Source: Streptomyces violaceorubidus (GTDB lineage: Bacteria > Actinomycetota > Actinomycetes > Streptomycetales > Streptomycetaceae). From it: a stretch of DNA of 64,000 nt. The position numbers were made by a program, and so were the translations under genes. The stretch covers positions 186,001 through 250,000 of the forward strand of contig NZ_JODM01000005.1 in NCBI RefSeq assembly GCF_000717995.1, in the 5' to 3' direction. Shown here in pieces: positions 9,333 through 17,820 of the stretch; the stretch's first letter is position 1; every line of letters starts with the position of its first letter. The notes under the pieces were generated by a model, which was not told the origin of the DNA, made no database searches, and was given only the letters and a program-made list of their open reading frames with translations.

Positions 9333-10156
9333 GACCCGCTGCGTGCCTCGGCCAGCACCGCGTCCGTGAACGGCGGCCACGCCTGTACCGCCCACGGGCC
9401 GAAGGCCCGGTCGGCGAGGGCGACGCAGGCGAGGCGCGCGTCCGGGTCGATCCACAGGAACGTGCCGGACTGGCCGAAGTGGCCGAAGGTGCGCGGGGAG
9501 GACGACGCGCCGGTCCAGTGCGGGGACTTGGCGTCGCGGATCTCGAAGCCCAGGCCCCAGTCGTTGGGGTTCTGGTGGCCGTAGCCCGGCAGTACGCCCT
9601 TCGTGCCCGGGTACTCGACCGTCATCGCCTGGGCGACCGTGCGCGGGTCCAGCAGGCGGGGCGCCTGCACCTCGGCGGCGAAGCGGAGCAGGTCCTCGAC
9701 CGTGGAGACACCGTCCTTCGCCGGGGAACCGTCGAGGGAGGTGGACGTCATGCCCAGCGGCTCCAGCACCGCCTGCCGCGCGTACTCGGCGAACGGCATG
9801 TCCGCCGCCTTCGCGATGTGGTCGCCGAGCTGCTCGAAACCGGCGTTGGAGTACAACCGGCGGTCCCCGGGCCGGGCGGTCGCCCGGTGCTCGTCGAAGG
9901 CCAGCCCCGAGGTGTGCGCGAGCAGGTGGCGGACGGTCGCCCCGGGCGGCCCGGCGGGCTCGTCCAGCTCGATCGCGCCCTCCTCGTACGCCACGAGCGC
10001 CGCGTAGGCCGCCAGCGGCTTGGTGACCGAGGCGAGCGGGAAGCGGTGCGCTGCGGGGCCGTGGGTGCCGAGGACCGTGCCGTCCGCCCGTACGACGCCC
10101 GCCGCCGCGGTGGGGACCGGCCAGTTCTCGATCGACGCGAGGCTGTTCAAGGACAT
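9329..10156 (-). CDS. Serine hydrolase of the beta-lactamase class C/PBP fold
   Basis: A 275-residue protein with the SxxK motif (SVTK, near residue 42), the YxN motif (YSNAG, near 100) and a late HFGQSGTF box in place of KTG. These are the marks of the beta-lactamase/esterase EstB-like family. There is no signal peptide, so it is probably cytoplasmic and may act as an esterase or peptidase rather than a resistance enzyme. It lies 19 bp downstream of the GNAT gene, on the same strand. Confidence 0.8.
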   Translation of the reverse strand: MSLNSLASIENWPVPTAAAGVVRADGTVLGTHGPAAHRFPLASVTKPLAAYAALVAYEEGAIELDEPAGPPGATVRHLLAHTSGLAFDEHRATARPGDRRLYSNAGFEQLGDHIAKAADMPFAEYARQAVLEPLGMTSTSLDGSPAKDGVSTVEDLLRFAAEVQAPRLLDPRTVAQAMTVEYPGTKGVLPGYGHQNPNDWGLGFEIRDAKSPHWTGASSSPRTFGHFGQSGTFLWIDPDARLACVALADRAFGPWAVQAWPPFTDAVLAEARSGS

Positions 10157-10175
10157 GGCGTCGAGCCTAAGCGGC

Positions 10176-10646
10176 TCAGAGGCGCAGCCGCATCGAGGGG
10201 GTCGTGTCCCGTGTGAAGCCCATCGACGCGTACAGGGGCTCGGCGTCGGGGGAGGCCGTGAGCATGACGTGTCCGGCGCCGCGCTCGCGGAACCACTCCA
10301 GCAGTTCGTCCATGCACGCCCGCGCGTACCCGCGGCGCCGGGCGTCCGGGTCGGTGGCGACGCTGAAGACGTAGCCGATCAGTCCGTTCGCCGGACGCCC
10401 CGGCCCGCCGATCCGGTACTCCAGCGTCCCCACCACCAGCGCCGCCAGCGCCCCCGGCCGCTCCGGGTGGTCGACCACGAACGCCGCGAAGCTCCCGTCC
10501 GGATCGGCCAGTCGGCCGCGCAGCGCGGACAGGGACTCCGCCTGCCACTCGGTGGAGGCGTCGGGGTCCACGGAGGCGATCATCACCTGTCGGAGACGGA
10601 GCACCTCCTGCGCGTCTTCGGCCACGGCACGGCGTACAAGGCTCAT
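10176..10646 (-). CDS. GNAT-family N-acetyltransferase
   Basis: A 156-residue single GNAT domain. The acetyl-CoA pyrophosphate loop is seen as ATDPDARRRGYAR (near residue 105) and the C-terminal motif B as GFTRDTTPSMRL. It transfers an acetyl group from acetyl-CoA to an amine; the substrate is unknown. It lies upstream of the serine hydrolase gene, probably co-transcribed, and divergent from the MerR gene. Confidence 0.8.
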   Translation of the reverse strand: MSLVRRAVAEDAQEVLRLRQVMIASVDPDASTEWQAESLSALRGRLADPDGSFAAFVVDHPERPGALAALVVGTLEYRIGGPGRPANGLIGYVFSVATDPDARRRGYARACMDELLEWFRERGAGHVMLTASPDAEPLYASMGFTRDTTPSMRLRL

Positions 10647-10709
10647 GCCCGCGTACGCTAACGACAGGGCCTGCCGTGTGTCCCGTGGATTTCCCGCCGC
10701 GCACGCTTG

Positions 10710-10727
10710 CTTGGAGTGCACTCCAAG
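10710..10727. promoter_or_regulatory. MerR-type operator/promoter dyad
   Basis: A perfect 18-bp palindrome (CTTGGAGTGCACTCCAAG) sits 18 bp before the MerR ATG. MerR-family proteins bind such dyads in the spacer of their own promoter, so autoregulation of the MerR/reductase operon is likely. Confidence 0.75.
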
Positions 10728-10744
10728 GTCATAGCGTTGCGGTC

Positions 10745-11242
10745 ATGACGGTGATGCAGACCACGGCCGGGACCCTCGGTCCGAACGCCACCAGCAACGC
10801 CACGAGAACCGACATCTGCTCCGCCCCGCCCCGGCGCCACCCGCGCCCCGACGGGCAGGACCGCTACACCATCAGCGAGGTCGTCGCCTTCACCGGCCTG
10901 ACGGCCCACACGCTGCGCTGGTACGAGCGGATCGGCCTGATGTCCCACATCGACCGCTCCCACACCGGGCAGCGCCGCTACAGCAACCGCGACCTGGACT
11001 GGCTCGACTTCGTCGGCAAACTGCGCCTGACCGGCATGCCGGTCGCCGACATGGTCCGGTACGCGGAGCTGGTGCGCGAGGGCGAGGGCACCTACCCGGA
11101 CCGCCGGGAACTGCTGGAGGCCACCCGCCGCGACGTGCTGACGCGGATCGCCGAACTCCAGGACACCCTCGCCGTACTCGACCGGAAGATCAGCTTCTAC
11201 GGAGACGCCGGACGCACCCGTGAAGAGGAGAGGAACCGATGA
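10745..11242 (+). CDS. MerR-family transcriptional regulator
   Basis: A 165-residue regulator. The winged helix-turn-helix begins YTISEVVAFTGLTAHTLRWY (residues about 40-59) with the MerR-typical RYSNRDLDWL in the wing. A coiled-coil helix follows (about 120-150). No Cys cluster for metal sensing is present in the C terminus. It overlaps the aldo-keto reductase gene by 4 bp (ATGA), so the two are translationally coupled. The 30-residue N-terminal extension before the HTH is low-complexity and the true start could be later. Confidence 0.85.
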   Translation: MTVMQTTAGTLGPNATSNATRTDICSAPPRRHPRPDGQDRYTISEVVAFTGLTAHTLRWYERIGLMSHIDRSHTGQRRYSNRDLDWLDFVGKLRLTGMPVADMVRYAELVREGEGTYPDRRELLEATRRDVLTRIAELQDTLAVLDRKISFYGDAGRTREEERNR

Positions 11243-12255
11243 CCGACAGCAGGATCCCGACCGTACGGCTCGGCGGCGGCGGCCCCGAGGTGGGCGTCCA
11301 GGGCCTGGGCTGCATGGGCATGAGCTTCGCCTACGGCCCCACGGACACCGACGCCTCGCGGGCGACCCTGGAGCGGGCGCTGGAGCTGGGCGTCACGCTC
11401 TACGACACGGCCGACACCTACGGCGCCGGGGAGAACGAGCGGTTCCTGTCGCCGTTCTTCAAGGCCCACCGCGACGAGGTCGTGGTCGCGACCAAGTTCG
11501 CGCTGTCGATCCCGCCGGACGACCCGACCCGGCGGATCATCCGCAACGACGCGCCCTACATCCGCGCGGCCGTCGAGGCGAGCCTCACCCGGCTGGACCT
11601 GGACGTGATCGACCTCTACTACATGCACCGGCGCGACGTGAACGTGCCGATCGAGGAGACCGTCGGGGTCATGGCCGACCTGGTCCGCGAGGGCAAGGTC
11701 AAGCACCTCGGGCTGAGCGAGGTGACGGGCGCGGAGCTGCGGGCCGCGCGGACGGTGCACCCGATCGCCGCCGTGCAGTCGGAGTGGTCGCTGTTCAGCC
11801 GGGACATCGAGGCGGGCGTGGTACCGGCCGCCCGGGAACTGGGCGTGGCCCTCGTCCCGTACTCGCCGCTCGGCCGGGGCTTCCTCACCGGCTCCTTCGC
11901 CAACGCCGACCAGGACCTCACGGACGACGACTTCCGCCGTCAGCAGCCCCGCTTCACCGGCGACAACGCGGCGGCCAACGCGGCCCTCCTCACCCCGGTC
12001 CGCACGATCGCGGAGGCCCGCGGCGCCACCCTCGGCCAGATCGCCCTGGCCTGGGTCCAGCAGCGGGCCCAGGTCCACGGCCTGCCGGTGATCCCGATCC
12101 CGGGCACCCGGAAGCCGGCGCGGGTGGCGGAGAACACGGAGGCGACCGGGATCGTCCTGACGGAGGACGAGCTGTCGACGCTGGAACCGATCGCGGACAA
12201 GGTCGCGGGGGACCGGTACGCGGACATGACGCCCACGTCCGCCGGACGGGAGTAG
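11239..12255 (+). CDS. Aldo/keto reductase
   Basis: A 338-residue NADPH-dependent oxidoreductase of the AKR13-like group. The catalytic tetrad region shows YDTADTYGAGENE (Asp and Tyr near residues 55-60), the Lys in VVATKFALS near 85 and the His region DLYYMHRRD near 130. The C-terminal IPIPGTRKPARVAENTEA binds NADP. It probably reduces reactive aldehydes or quinones under control of the adjacent MerR; the substrate is unknown. Confidence 0.9.
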   Translation: MTDSRIPTVRLGGGGPEVGVQGLGCMGMSFAYGPTDTDASRATLERALELGVTLYDTADTYGAGENERFLSPFFKAHRDEVVVATKFALSIPPDDPTRRIIRNDAPYIRAAVEASLTRLDLDVIDLYYMHRRDVNVPIEETVGVMADLVREGKVKHLGLSEVTGAELRAARTVHPIAAVQSEWSLFSRDIEAGVVPAARELGVALVPYSPLGRGFLTGSFANADQDLTDDDFRRQQPRFTGDNAAANAALLTPVRTIAEARGATLGQIALAWVQQRAQVHGLPVIPIPGTRKPARVAENTEATGIVLTEDELSTLEPIADKVAGDRYADMTPTSAGRE

Positions 12256-12262
12256 CAGGCGC

Positions 12263-12284
12263 CCGGGCGGGGCGCGCCGCCCGG
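12263..12284. terminator. Terminator hairpin between convergent genes
   Basis: CCGGGCGG and CCGCCCGG form an 8-bp stem with a 6-nt loop between the aldo/keto reductase end and the convergent DUF4429 gene end. Confidence 0.6.
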
Positions 12285-12300
12285 CGGCGGCCCGCAGACG

Positions 12301-13167
12301 CTAGAGCTCCGCCAGTAACTGCGCCTTCTTCGAGGAGAACTCCTCGTCCGTCACCAGCCCCTGCTGGTGCAGCTCCCCCAGGTGCCGGATCCGCTCGGCG
12401 ATGTCCGCCGGGTCCCGCCGGGGGGCCGGCACGGATACCGGCACCGGGGCGCTCGCGCCCCGTTCCCGCACCGCCGCCAGCACCGCCGCGGCGAACGGCA
12501 GGGACTCGTGCACCGGCCCGTACCCGAGCCCGAACACGACCGCCGCCGGATCCTGGTCGGCCTGGGGGACAGCCGGGGCGGCCGAGGCGTCGGCGTCGCG
12601 CGGCAGCAGCCGCAGGTACCCCTCGAACATCTCGGGGGAGCGCCACTCCACCCCGCCGAGGTTAGCGACCGGGAAGTTCTGGTCGCCGGCCTTCCACTTC
12701 GCCGAGGACGCCCCCGTCCAGGACCACCGGAAGGACACCGCCCTCCCGTCGAAGGACGCCTTCGCGTCGTACGCCTTGAAGTGCAGCGGCGCCTCGGGCG
12801 GGGCCACCAGGTAGCGCTCGGTCCTGCCGGACTCGGTCAGCAGCGCCCGCAGCTCGTCGGCGTAGTACTCCGCGAGCGTCTCCCGTTCGGCGGGCAGCAC
12901 CAGCCGGTAGGGGTCGCCGCTCTCCTTCAGCTGTCCGGCCGCCGCCTCGATCAGCGGATCGGCGCCCGCGCGCGGTGCGACGCGCAGCACCACGGTGCCG
13001 CGCCTGCCGGGCGTGAGCGTCACGCCCTCGATCGCGTCCAGGGGCACCCGGCGTTCCCCCAGGGCCTGGAAGAGCTTGGGTGTTCGGATCCCCCGTTCGT
13101 AGCGGATGAGCACGGAGTCGGACTCGAACTCCCAGGTGGCATGAAATCCGGCCAGTACGTCACCCAT
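12301..13167 (-). CDS. DUF4429 protein with C-terminal SHOCT domain
   Basis: A 288-residue protein starting MGDVLAGFHATWEFESD. The N-terminal two-thirds matches the DUF4429 pattern common in Streptomyces. The last 30 residues (RIRHLGELHQQGLVTDEEF) form a SHOCT (short C-terminal) helix pair, which often mediates oligomerisation. No catalytic residues or membrane segments are visible. Start choice: ATG 13167 is preferred, but ATG 13176 adds three residues and cannot be excluded. Function unknown. Confidence 0.8.
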   Translation of the reverse strand: MGDVLAGFHATWEFESDSVLIRYERGIRTPKLFQALGERRVPLDAIEGVTLTPGRRGTVVLRVAPRAGADPLIEAAAGQLKESGDPYRLVLPAERETLAEYYADELRALLTESGRTERYLVAPPEAPLHFKAYDAKASFDGRAVSFRWSWTGASSAKWKAGDQNFPVANLGGVEWRSPEMFEGYLRLLPRDADASAAPAVPQADQDPAAVVFGLGYGPVHESLPFAAAVLAAVRERGASAPVPVSVPAPRRDPADIAERIRHLGELHQQGLVTDEEFSSKKAQLLAEL

Positions 13168-13233
13168 GCGGCTCATCGTATGCGGCACGAGCCCTTCCGT
13201 CCCCTCCCCGTGCAAACCGGAGTTTCTGCGCCT

Positions 13234-14454
13234 CTACGCGCGTCCCGCCGCCATCGCCGCGGACAAACCCGCCCGGCATGTGTCGTCTTCTCCGGCGCAG
13301 GCGAGCGTGCGGTACGCGCCAACGCCGATCCCCGCGAAGTTCCGCAGGCTGTCCGTGCCCGGCACGAAGTAGCCGCCGTGCCCCCGGGCGTCCCGCGCGG
13401 ACAGCACCCGCGCCCCGAAGTCGGCGGACACCGGGTCGGCGCCGTGCCCGAGGCCGCCGACCTCCAGGTACGGCACGTCCTGGATCCAGTCGTCGGCGTC
13501 CCGCATCGCCCACACGCGGGCGGAGGTGTCCAGGCGGGAGGCGCTCTCGGCACGCATGCCGGGGCTGCCGGCCACCGCTATGTCGGTGACCCGGCCCGGC
13601 AGCGTATCGGCGGCGAGGCCGCACACCACCGAGCCGTAGCTGTGGCAGAACAGGGAGACGGGGGCCTTGCCGGGCAGCGCCCGCAGCAGCGCGTTCAGCC
13701 GTACGGCCCCGTGGGCGGCGCGGTTCGCCGTGGCCGCCTCCATGCCGAGACCGCTGGGGGAGGTGTAGTCGGCCCAGGCGATCACGGCCGTGCCGGTACC
13801 GGGGGCCGCCGCGCGCTCGGCCGCGTACAGCGACTCGGCCATGCCGGCCGGGGCCGCGTACCTCTTGCGGTCGGTGCGCTGGAAGGTGAGCAGTTCGGTG
13901 TCCACGCCGGGCACGACGACGGACACCCGGTCCGCGCGGTTCAGGTTCCCGAAGACCTCGGCGACCCTGCCGGAGCCCGCCGGGTCGAAGGCGAGGATGT
14001 GCCGGCCGGGGTCGAGCAGCGACTCGTAGTTGCGCATCCGCCGGCCGGCCTCGCGCTGCCCGGCCGGGGAGAGGCGCTTGTCGTGCGTGCGGGCGCGCTC
14101 CACCGACCGCGCCTGCTCCAGCGCGGAGCGGTTGGCGAGGTAGCGCAGCTGGACGGGGGCGCCGTTCATGTTGCCGACGGCCAGGGGGTACCGGTGGGCC
14201 AGGCTCGTGCGCTGCCGCGCGGTGAGCGAGGCGAAGAAGCGGGCCAGCCGCGCGGGCGACGCCTGGGCGTCGGGCAGCCGCCGTCCCTCGATCCGGCCGT
14301 GCTCCCAGGCCGTGACCGAGGCTTCGAGTGCCGTGGGGCCCCGCTGGTTGCGCAGGGCGGTCCAGCCGGTGGTCGCCAGCATCACGAACACCACGGCCAG
14401 GGCGAGCAGCGCGCGCCAGACGTTCAGCTGGGGGGAGGTGTCGAAGGAAGTCAC
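13234..14454 (-). CDS. Membrane-anchored alpha/beta hydrolase (DUF1023-like)
   Basis: A 406-residue protein with one N-terminal transmembrane helix (ALLALAVVFVMLATTG, residues about 15-30) and an outside catalytic domain. The nucleophile elbow is CHSYGSVVCG (Ser near residue 275); the charge-relay Asp and a late HGGYF His (near 365) are plausible. The pattern fits the DUF1023 alpha/beta hydrolases of actinobacteria. The substrate is unknown. It is transcribed alone, 54 bp from the next gene. Confidence 0.75.
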   Translation of the reverse strand: MTSFDTSPQLNVWRALLALAVVFVMLATTGWTALRNQRGPTALEASVTAWEHGRIEGRRLPDAQASPARLARFFASLTARQRTSLAHRYPLAVGNMNGAPVQLRYLANRSALEQARSVERARTHDKRLSPAGQREAGRRMRNYESLLDPGRHILAFDPAGSGRVAEVFGNLNRADRVSVVVPGVDTELLTFQRTDRKRYAAPAGMAESLYAAERAAAPGTGTAVIAWADYTSPSGLGMEAATANRAAHGAVRLNALLRALPGKAPVSLFCHSYGSVVCGLAADTLPGRVTDIAVAGSPGMRAESASRLDTSARVWAMRDADDWIQDVPYLEVGGLGHGADPVSADFGARVLSARDARGHGGYFVPGTDSLRNFAGIGVGAYRTLACAGEDDTCRAGLSAAMAAGRA

Positions 14455-14508
14455 TGGGAGGACACACTAGGAGAACGGGGCGGTCTCGCGTGAATCCAGT
14501 GACACGGA

Positions 14509-15192
14509 TCACGTTTCGGTGCGGCGCCAGTTCCCGGTCAGCGCGGGTGCCACCTGGTCGAGGTAAGCGGCCGTCAGGTCCCGCAGCGCCGCCAGGCTCG
14601 CGTCCTCGCGCGCCGACCAGATGCGTTCGGTGACCCGCATCACGGCTCCGAAGACGGCCACGGCCACGCGGGGCCGCGGGTCCGCGTCCAGGTCGAGGCC
14701 CTCGCGGCGGGCGACGACGCGGGCGATCTCCTCCTCCAGCTCCGTCGCGCGCCGCAGATGGGCGGCGAGCAGCGCGGGCGTCGACTCGATCACCCGGTAG
14801 AAACGCATGTGCAGTTCGAGCGGGACCAGCCGCTCGACGGCCTCGCCGATGGTGCTCCAGCTCTCGGCGAGCGCCCCGCGCAGCGCGTCCAGGGGTGCCT
14901 CCTCGGGCGGGCGGGCGCGCACGGCGTCGACGAAGTGGGACTCCGCGAGCCGCGACACGAAGAACGCCGCCTCCTCCTTGGAGGCGAAGTAGCGGAAGAA
15001 GGTCCGCTGCGAGACGTCGGCGGCCTCGGCGATGTCGTCGACGGTCGTCTCCTCGTAGCCGCGCTCGGTGAACAGTTCGAGGGCGGAGCGCAGCAGCAGG
15101 TCCCGGGTGCGCCTCTTCTTGAGTTCGCGCAGGCCGGGACGGGAGGCCGCGGGTGCGGTCTCCGACGGTGCCGAGGGGCCGGCCACCTTCAA
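14509..15192 (-). CDS. TetR-family repressor of the adjacent MFS pump
   Basis: A 227-residue TetR protein. The DNA-binding domain is at residues 25-75 (TVDDIAEAADVSQRTFFRYF), followed by a helical ligand-binding domain. It is divergent from the DHA2 drug exporter, with a 13-bp near-palindrome in the gap, so it most likely represses the pump and is released by the pump substrate. The start is a TTG at 15192; a GTG at 15186 is equally possible. Confidence 0.85.
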   Translation of the reverse strand: MKVAGPSAPSETAPAASRPGLRELKKRRTRDLLLRSALELFTERGYEETTVDDIAEAADVSQRTFFRYFASKEEAAFFVSRLAESHFVDAVRARPPEEAPLDALRGALAESWSTIGEAVERLVPLELHMRFYRVIESTPALLAAHLRRATELEEEIARVVARREGLDLDADPRPRVAVAVFGAVMRVTERIWSAREDASLAALRDLTAAYLDQVAPALTGNWRRTET

Positions 15193-15245
15193 AAGTTCTC
15201 TCCTTTGTGCGGTTTGCGCAGTTCAGGCTATACGGACGATGTCTT

Positions 15246-15258
15246 GTCAGTTACTGAC
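15246..15258. promoter_or_regulatory. Candidate TetR operator
   Basis: GTCAGTTACTGAC is a 13-bp palindrome in the divergent TetR-MFS gap. Further TGTCA half-sites follow at about 15271-15294. Confidence 0.5.
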
Positions 15259-15307
15259 CCGTGAATTGGTTTGTCAACTGTCAGTGGCTGTCATTAGCCT
15301 CAGCGGT

Positions 15308-16918
15308 ATGACTAGTCAGACCACGCTCGGCAAGCCGGGGCCGGGTGACGGAGCACCGACCGATTCACCGCCCGCCACGGGATGGCGCGGCCATCCGTGG
15401 GTCACCCTCGTCACCGTCGCGGTCGGCGTCATGATGGTGGCCCTGGACGGCACCATCGTGGCGATCGCCAACCCGGCCATCCAGGACGACCTGGACGCCA
15501 GCCTCGCGGACGTCCAGTGGATCACCAACGCCTACTTCCTCGCCCTCGCGGTCGCCCTGATCACCGCGGGCAAGCTCGGTGACCGCTTCGGCCACCGGCA
15601 GACCTTCCTCATCGGAGTGGCGGGCTTCGCGGCCTCCTCCGGCGCGATCGGACTGTCCGGCAGCATCACGGCGGTCATCGTCTTCCGCGTCTTCCAGGGC
15701 CTGTTCGGCGCACTGCTGATGCCGGCCGCGCTCGGCCTGCTGCGGGCCACCTTCCCGGCCGAGCGGCTCAACATGGCCATCGGCATCTGGGGCATGGTCA
15801 TCGGCGCCTCCACCGCGGGCGGCCCGATCCTGGGCGGCGTGCTGGTCGAGCACGTCAACTGGCAGTCCGTGTTCTTCATCAACGTGCCGGTGGGCGTCGT
15901 CGCCGTCGTGCTCGGCGTCCTGATCCTGCTGGACCACCGGGCCGAGAACGCGCCGCGTTCCTTCGACGTCGTCGGCATCGTGCTGCTGTCGGTCTCGATG
16001 TTCTGCCTCGTCTGGGCGCTGATCAAGGCTCCCGAATGGGGCTGGGGTTCCGGCCGGACCTGGCTGTTCGTCGGCGGATCGGTCGTGGGCTTCGTCGTGT
16101 TCGCCCTGTGGGAGACCAGGGTGCGCGAGCCGTTGATCCCGCTGGCGATGTTCCGCTCGGTGGCGCTGTCGGCCGGTGTGGTGCTGATGGTCCTGATGGC
16201 CATCGCCTTCCTGGGCGGCCTGTTCTTCGTCACCTTCTACCTGCAGAACGTCCACGGCATGAGCCCGGTCAACGCCGGTCTGCATCTCCTGCCGCTCACC
16301 GGCATGATGATCGTCGCCTCGCCGCTGGCCGGCGGGATGATCACCAAGGTCGGCCCGCGGATCCCGCTGGCCGGGGGCATGGTGTGCACCGCGGTCGCCA
16401 TGTTCGGCATCTCCACCCTGGAGACCGACACCGGCAGCGGTCTGATGTCGGTCTGGTTCGCCCTGCTGGGTCTCGGCCTCGCGCCCGTCATGGTCGGCGC
16501 CACCGAGGTCATCGTCGGCAACGCGCCGATGGAGCTCTCGGGCGTGGCCGGCGGTCTCCAGCAGGCGGCGATGCAGATCGGCGGCAGCCTCGGCACGGCC
16601 GTGCTGGGCGCCGTGATGGCCTCCAAGGTCGACAGCGACCTCCCGGGCAACTGGAAGGACGCGGGCCTGCCCGAGCTGACTCCGGAACAGGCGCACCAGG
16701 CCTCCGAGGCGGTCCGGGTCGGTGTCCCGCCGGTGGCGCCGGGCACCCCCGCCGAGGTCGTCGGGAAGATCACCGACGTCGCCCACGAGACCTTCATCTC
16801 CGGCATGAGCCTGGCCTCGCTGGTCGCCGCCGGGGTCGCGGTGGTCGCGGTGTTCGTCGCCTTCCTCACCAAGCGCGGCGAGAACGCGGACGCGGGGGCG
16901 GGCCTCGGGCACATCTGA
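15308..16918 (+). CDS. DHA2 (14-TM) MFS drug exporter
   Basis: A 536-residue integral membrane antiporter of the EmrB/QacA type with about 14 hydrophobic helices. Motifs: LDGTIVAIANPAIQ (DHA2 motif D1, near residue 50), GKLGDRFGHR (MFS motif A, near 95) and a motif C-like run GASTAGGPILGG (near 170). It exports drugs by proton exchange. It could contribute to anthracycline tolerance, but its divergent TetR partner and position outside the SARP-controlled block suggest a core gene; I recall a similar pair in S. coelicolor. Confidence 0.9.
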   Translation: MTSQTTLGKPGPGDGAPTDSPPATGWRGHPWVTLVTVAVGVMMVALDGTIVAIANPAIQDDLDASLADVQWITNAYFLALAVALITAGKLGDRFGHRQTFLIGVAGFAASSGAIGLSGSITAVIVFRVFQGLFGALLMPAALGLLRATFPAERLNMAIGIWGMVIGASTAGGPILGGVLVEHVNWQSVFFINVPVGVVAVVLGVLILLDHRAENAPRSFDVVGIVLLSVSMFCLVWALIKAPEWGWGSGRTWLFVGGSVVGFVVFALWETRVREPLIPLAMFRSVALSAGVVLMVLMAIAFLGGLFFVTFYLQNVHGMSPVNAGLHLLPLTGMMIVASPLAGGMITKVGPRIPLAGGMVCTAVAMFGISTLETDTGSGLMSVWFALLGLGLAPVMVGATEVIVGNAPMELSGVAGGLQQAAMQIGGSLGTAVLGAVMASKVDSDLPGNWKDAGLPELTPEQAHQASEAVRVGVPPVAPGTPAEVVGKITDVAHETFISGMSLASLVAAGVAVVAVFVAFLTKRGENADAGAGLGHI

Positions 16919-16947
16919 CGCGCCCGGCCCCTTCCACGGGGAGAACG

Positions 16948-16983
16948 GAACGCGGCGCGCCGCCGGGGCGGCGGGCCGCGTTC
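16948..16983 (+). terminator. Terminator hairpin after the MFS gene
   Basis: GAACGCGGC and GCCGCGTTC form a 9-bp stem around an 18-nt GC-rich loop, 29 bp after the exporter stop codon. Confidence 0.6.
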
Positions 16984-17172
16984 ATCCATGTCACGGTGGT
17001 TCCGCACCGCGCACCCTGCTCATTCCGCGTCAACTTTTTGGCGTGATGGCAGTGGTAGGTTGAGGGTGATCTGTCGGAAGCCGTTGGCGCAAGTGAACGC
17101 TTCGCGTGCGAAGCCCGCAGGCGCCCCTTTCCCTGACCAGGAAAATCGACGGCAACCAGGGGGAGGGGGGGC

Positions 17173-17778
17173 ATGATACGGATCCTGATCGCCGAGGACA
17201 TGGCGATTCTACGGGGGGCGCTGGCCGAACTCCTGAGTCTGGAAGCCGACATCAAGGTGGTCGCTGAAGTCGGCCGCGGTGACGAGGTCGTCCCGAAGGC
17301 GCGGGCCCTGCAACCGGACGTCGCCGTCCTCGACATAGGCCTTCCCGGGATGGACGGCATCGCCGCCGCCGCCGAGCTGAGCGCCGCCGTCCCCGACTGC
17401 CGGATCCTCATCCTCACCGGCCTCGGCACCCCCCACACCCTGCGCCGGGCGCTGGCCAGCCAGGTGACGGGGTTCCTGCGCAAGGACGTCGCCCCGTCCC
17501 AACTCCTCGCGGCGATCCGGGCGGTGGCCGCGGGGGAGCGGGCCATCGACTCCCAACTGGCCGTCGCGGCGCTGGAGGCGACGACCCAGCCGCTGGCACC
17601 GCGGGAACTGGAGGTCCTCCGGCTCGCCGCCGTGGGCGAGGACGTCGCGGCCATCGCACGCCGCCTGTTCCTCTCCAGGGGGACGGTGCGCAACTACCTG
17701 AGCAGCGCGGTGGTCAAACTGGGCGCCCGCAACCGCATGGACGCGGTACGGATCGCGCGTGAGGAAGGCTGGATCTGA
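17173..17778 (+). CDS. NarL/LuxR-type response regulator
   Basis: A 201-residue regulator. The receiver domain (1-120) has the acidic pocket EDM, the phospho-acceptor Asp in VAVLDIGLPGMDG (near 54), Thr in ILTGLG and Lys in GFLRKDVAP. The C-terminal LuxR helix-turn-helix is LAPRELEVLRLAAVGEDVAA onwards. It converges on the histidine kinase gene, the likely partner, with 42 bp between stop codons. The first gene after core DNA, it may mark the left edge of the accessory cluster. Targets are unknown. Confidence 0.9.
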   Translation: MIRILIAEDMAILRGALAELLSLEADIKVVAEVGRGDEVVPKARALQPDVAVLDIGLPGMDGIAAAAELSAAVPDCRILILTGLGTPHTLRRALASQVTGFLRKDVAPSQLLAAIRAVAAGERAIDSQLAVAALEATTQPLAPRELEVLRLAAVGEDVAAIARRLFLSRGTVRNYLSSAVVKLGARNRMDAVRIAREEGWI

Positions 17779-17820
17779 CCGGTCCGGGAGGCGTCCCGCA
17801 CGCCGCCTGGCCCCACAAAT

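Noticed and set aside
15365..16912. A 515-codon frame opposite the MFS gene
   Set aside because: His/Asp/Gln-rich translation typical of the reverse of a membrane protein gene; no domain.
15308..16918. MFS exporter as the anthracycline resistance pump of the cluster
   Set aside because: It has its own TetR regulator and operator, lies outside the SARP-marked region, and a DrrAB system is already present; a minor role cannot be excluded.
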